This document shows, one piece after another, positions 59,801 through 64,000 of a stretch of 64,000 nt of DNA (its first letter is position 1; each line of letters opens with the position of its first letter). The translations under genes and the position numbers were made by a program. The DNA is from Sipunculus nudus. Taxonomy: Eukaryota > Annelida > Sipuncula > Golfingiida > Sipunculidae. Below the pieces are notes generated by a model that ran no database searches, was not told the origin of the DNA, and was given only the letters and a program-made list of their open reading frames with translations. Where the stretch lies: positions 35,396,027-35,460,026 of the forward strand of contig CM049308.1 of NCBI GenBank assembly GCA_026874595.1. Direction: 5' to 3'.

Positions 59801-60241
59801 CAGTTCTCTAGTTGTCATGATGCCTAATAAAATCCTTTTTTAACATTGATAAACCATTAAATTTTATAATTTATATATTGAAACCAATTCTCATCCGAAC
59901 ATTTAGTGAAAAAATACAACTGTCACTTGCGCTTATATCCCTGTTTCCACTCAAAATGAAATTTCTCTTCCCAAACAGTTTTTGGCCGTTTTCTCAATAC
60001 AGTATTTCAGGAGACTGTACAGTCTTCAGAGTGATATTTCTCAAAAACTATCGAATATAGAGTCTTCAAATTTTGCATATAGGTAAATCAACAAGTATTC
60101 TAAAATGTGTTTTTTTCTTTTTCCTATATCGTTTTTAGTGTAGTAGAAATACGTTATTAAAAGAAATAAGTATTGTTAACATCACACATTTTTTAAAATT
60201 TAAAATTCATTCTGAAAAAAAGACAATAAATATATAACAAA
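59801..60241. other. Intergenic, nothing recognised
   Basis: AT-rich, no repeat family or exon identified. Confidence 0.5.
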
Positions 60242-61704
60242 ACTAGAATACGGGTAGTCGACAAGCGACTACGTGTATCCGCCAAAATCAGAGAAGGACG
60301 GGTGAAGTGAGGCATTGATTGAGTGGCAAGGGGATATAGAGTTACATGTGTTAAATATTAGAATGGATCTCTGCCACATAAACATGATTGTAGGTGGCGC
60401 CACCTGTTATTTGAACGAGAAACTATCCAAGATATATACACATGCAAAATTTCATGTGGAAAAGTCAAACCACTGCAGAGATATGAGTAATTTTATCCCA
60501 CAGCAGACAAACAGATGGACGCTGTGCAAAAATGGCTGCAGGTGGCGCCACCATTTTTGTTCATGTTATAAAGCTATCCAAGGGCTACATTTGTGTAAAG
60601 TTTTTTTTCCTGATTGGTCAAACGGTTCCCGAGATGAGCTTGGATGTCTGCAGCATAAACGTGAATGTAGGTGGCGCCACCTGTCATAAAATCAAGAAAG
60701 CTATCTAGGATGTATACACATGCCGAATTTTAGGTGATTTAGTCAAACCACTGCAGAGATATGAGTGATTTTAACCCCAGGCAGATTAACAAATGGACAC
60801 TGTGCAAACATGGTTGCAGGTGGCGCCACCTTTTGTTGTGTATGTTATAAAGCTATCCCAGGGCTACATTTGTGTAAAAAATTTTTCCGGATCGGTCAAA
60901 CGGTTCCTGAGATATATGGATTTATGTGTGGAGTGTTAACGTGAATGTAGGTGGCGCCACCTGTCATAAAATCAAGAAAGCTATCTAGGATGTATACACA
61001 TGCCGAATTTTAGGTGAATTAGTCAAACCACTGCAGAGATATGAGTGATTTTAACCCCAGGCAGATGAACAGATGGACACTGTGCAAACATGGTTGCAGG
61101 TGGCGCCACCTTTTGTTGTGTATGTTATAAAGCTATCCCAGGGCTACATTTGTGTAAAAAATTTTTCCATATAGGTCAAACGGTTCCCGAGATATATGGG
61201 ATTATGTGTGGAGCGTTAACGTGAATGTAGGTGGCGCCACCTGTCACAAAATCGAGAAAGCTATCTAGGATGTATATGCATGCCGAATTTTAGGTGAATT
61301 AGTCAAATCACTGCAGAGATATGAGTGATTTTAACCCCAGGCAGATGAACAGATGGACACTGTGCAAACATGGTTGACGGTGGCGCCACCTTTTGTTGTG
61401 TATGTTATAAAGCTTTCCCAGGGCTACATTTGTGTAAAATTTTTTTCCGGATCGGTCAAACGGTTCCCGAGATATATGGGTTTATGTGTGGAAACAGACG
61501 CACAAACGGACGCTGGGCAGAGACGAAAGGTCAGAGGTCAAGGTCACTTGGTTAGGCACCAGTTCACATGTGACCCGATAATTTGTGTAAGTTTCGGAAA
61601 AATCTGTCCAGTAGTCTCAGAGGAGTTCTCCGGAAACGAACGCGGCGGCGGCGGAACCCGGTCAAAAACATAGTATCCGCAAAACTTCGTTTTGGCAGAT
61701 ACAA
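60242..61704 (+). mobile_element. Family-C tandem-cored element (HINE/pearl-like)
   Basis: The left end actagaatacgggtagtcg contains a gtagtcg/cgactac hairpin and then tatccgccaaaatc. About five tandem units of 280 bp follow (gtgaatgtaggtggcgccac at 60661, 60941, 61221), each with one or two ggtggcgccacc palindromes. A cagacgcacaaacggacg tract and a 3' stem-loop gtatccgcaaaac/gttttggcagatac close it. The subterminal inverted repeat and the stem share sequence. No protein frame. Confidence 0.7.
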
Positions 61705-62979
61705 AAAAAAACTCCTGGAGATATTTGTATGTAGTTTCAAATGATACTATTTCCACATACATACCCTATGCCAATTTTGAGATATATCCAATTAAAAAAA
61801 AAAATTTTAAATCATTTCAAGTTTTAAATTTTCAAAGTGGACACTGTTACACTTTTTAAATATATCTCATCTAATAGAGAATATTCTAAGGATTCTAAAT
61901 ATATACATCACTGTCTTAAATTATTATTAATATGAATTTTAAAGCTAAATTAAACCAAGGTTGTTTGACAATGATTAGACAATTTAGGATAAGGTGGGGG
62001 TTGCCACCCCTACAGCCCTGCTCAGGGGTCTCCTCCGATTGTAATATAATGCCTCCTCCTACTGTAATATAATGAACTCGAGCCAAGTTCATATAAAAGC
62101 AAAATCAAACATGGGGAGTTTCTCAGAAAAATATGATTAATCAGTCTTTGTAAGGAACAACAATTGGAGTGAGTACAGAATCCGGTCTACATTGGAGAAG
62201 GTGGAAAATTAATCAAGTTTCTTGTATTTCTTTTTTTGTTCTGTGTTACTGGACCTTCGTTGTCTAAACTTGGTTGTAACTGCAATCTGAAACCTGAGAG
62301 AAATATGTAAATTATAAGTACATCGAGAAAATGCAAAGATGTGGTCTGACTATTCAGAGAAAACCACCAAAAATCAACCAAAAATCCCTTAAAATCAACT
62401 AAGCTCTTTGATATTCCTAAATATTTTTATTTTTTAACTAATAACTTGCATAAAGAATAAGATTAATATATGTAAATGAATACTTTACTTATTTCTCTCC
62501 AGTCAATTTGCTGTTGGTAATGTTAGTAACCGATTTGGCCAACAGATGGCGATATACTACCCACCGTCAAAGTCCAAGACACCAAGCAGGCACTTAGCAG
62601 AGTTGGGTTCTCCCACCAGTATAAAAATCATTTAACTGAGTTATAATTTTCATTATTGCCTAAAATATATTCCTATGTTTTAGAATATTTCTAAAAATAA
62701 GTCATAAGTATATTAGACCTTCAAATTGTGAATGTGATATGTTTATGTAAATTATCTAACTTGTTATTTATTATTGTAAATAATACTTTTTACCCTATTA
62801 ATCTGATTATATTATATTAGTTATCAGATAAAACAACTCAAATATTCTGAAATGTCAAAAAACTTTGTTGATTCCAAGTGTTTTGGTTGATTTTCAGTAT
62901 TTTTCTGTGGTTTTGGCGATTTTCTGTGTTTTCAGTAGCTGTCTGTGTATATAGTCTGATCCAAAGATGTGATAACAGA
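61705..62979. other. Intergenic, no gene recognised
   Basis: AT-rich. Phrases such as aaaccaccaaaaatcaacca (about 62363) recur in inverse form near 62880-62920, suggesting an undefined repeat. Confidence 0.45.
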
Positions 62980-63046
62980 ATGGGATTGGAACCACCAACT
63001 GCACGCCCAGAAGCTATCTGTGTAACCAATTGTGCCATGAAGGCAA
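62980..63046 (-). mobile_element. SINE-like tRNA-derived head
   Basis: On the minus strand an A-box-like TGGCACAATTGG (63038-63027) is followed by a B-box-like GGTTCCAATCC (62993-62983), starts 45 bases apart. The B box has one mismatch to the consensus. Tail not delimited. Confidence 0.55.
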
Positions 63047-63255
63047 GTTGAAAGAGAGAGGAAAGCAAGAATATTTAAGTCCATTCAAACTATTATGACT
63101 GAATAACTCCGTAAATATCCACCAGAGGTCACCATGCTTCAGGGGTGGATTCTCCCAGGTGAAAAATGGTACATATAATAAAAAATTTCTGTTGGGGGCT
63201 GCAACCCTGAAACCCTCTCTAGAATTAGAAAATGGTAATTGAGAATGTGAAGCAA

Positions 63256-64000
63256 AACAAGGGACCCATTGGTCACGGCGCTCAGCTGTTATACATGATA
63301 AAAAAATATGATTTTGAAAAAGGCACATGCTGGTTTTGTGTGGTAATAAATATAAGCTGTATTATGAGTTGTGGTGTTTAGCTTATGTATGATTTTGATA
63401 GTTTCTGTGGAGACAGGGAAGAGATTGAATGCATTTATTTTATTAACAAATTGAGTGCTATTGTCATACAGATTTTGACTTGGCCATATAACTGATAAGC
63501 AGCAAATATAAGATAAGAGTTTAACTAATTATTAAAATTTAATAACAAATATTGTGCCAAATATAATTTTGATTAAAAATAATAAGAGAACCATATGATT
63601 TTTTAAAATAAAATATAACTGAAATGATTATTAAAATAATATTATAGAATATATTCATGAATGCATTCATGTATACATTTTGAAAGTATTTGAATACTGG
63701 TATTCAAATACTTTAATTTTTACCTGAATTCCCATTCTTATGCAAGAAATTTTATAATGGAGTAAATATTCATATTCGTATTCAAATACATTTGCAAAGT
63801 ATTCGCACCATGTCTGGCTGAGCTTAAGTTTGAAATTTTTGCAAATGCAAAATATGAAAAATATTCTATTGTAATGTTTTCATTTATATAAGCATATGAG
63901 AAGCTAAGAGGAAAGGGGCCCTCCTACTTGGTTATATAGTAAAGTTCTAAATATATGATTGCAAACTAATACTCTGACAAGACTGTCATGAAGAAAAACA
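63256..64000. other. Orphan family-A 5' end, then AT-rich sequence
   Basis: The sequence aacaagggacccattggtca and gctcagctg at about 63256-63285 resembles the 5' end of family A, but no tandem core follows. The rest is AT-rich without recognised features. Confidence 0.45.

Noticed and set aside
60315-61673. Frames of 60-124 codons on the plus strand
   Set aside because: They are translations of the 280-bp family-C units; the period is not a multiple of three and the frames shift between copies.

Overview
The window is animal nuclear DNA, not bacterial: it is AT-rich, has long introns with GT..AG boundaries, many microsatellites, SINE-like tRNA heads and small non-autonomous DNA transposons. 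The repeat types (tandem-cored elements with a short ACGG or ACAG microsatellite and a 3' hairpin, like the pearl/HINE elements of bivalves) point to a mollusc. That assignment is an inference; the species cannot be read from the sequence.

Three protein-coding genes can be assembled exon by exon with consistent splice phases. (1) COQ6, the mitochondrial FAD-dependent monooxygenase of ubiquinone synthesis: minus strand, 12 coding exons from 26994 down to 11212, 481 residues. (2) A FAM161 family centriole/cilium protein: plus strand, 5 coding exons from 28928 to 35530, 790 residues. (3) An orthologue of the C2H2 zinc-finger factor ZNF410: minus strand, 7 coding exons from 55728 down to 42630, 507 residues, with six fingers where the vertebrate protein has five. 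COQ6 and FAM161 are head to head, about 1.9 kb between start codons; FAM161 and ZNF410 are tail to tail. Read in the other direction, the order and orientation ZNF410(+), FAM161(-), COQ6(+) is what I recall for human 14q24.3 (ZNF410, FAM161B, COQ6), so this looks like an ancient conserved gene block. The three proteins do not share an obvious pathway (ubiquinone synthesis, centriole scaffold, transcription), so any reason for the linkage is likely regulatory or historical.

Layout: 1-2.29 kb, a 37-bp minisatellite with a higher-order structure; 2.3-10.6 kb, repeats only, including a long inverted repeat and a nested 2.9-kb insertion; 10.6-27.0 kb, COQ6; 27.0-28.9 kb, the shared upstream region; 28.9-35.5 kb, FAM161; 35.5-42.6 kb, repeats and unassigned sequence; 42.6-55.7 kb, ZNF410 coding exons; 55.7-59.8 kb, ZNF410 5' side with a CpG-richer candidate promoter; 59.8-64 kb, repeats.

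The most unusual signals are the conserved three-gene block, a minisatellite in the last ZNF410 intron that has multiplied the splice acceptor itself, a repeat in another ZNF410 intron that carries three near matches to the factor's own reported DNA motif, and the observation that every intronic tandem-cored element whose direction can be read lies antisense to its host gene.
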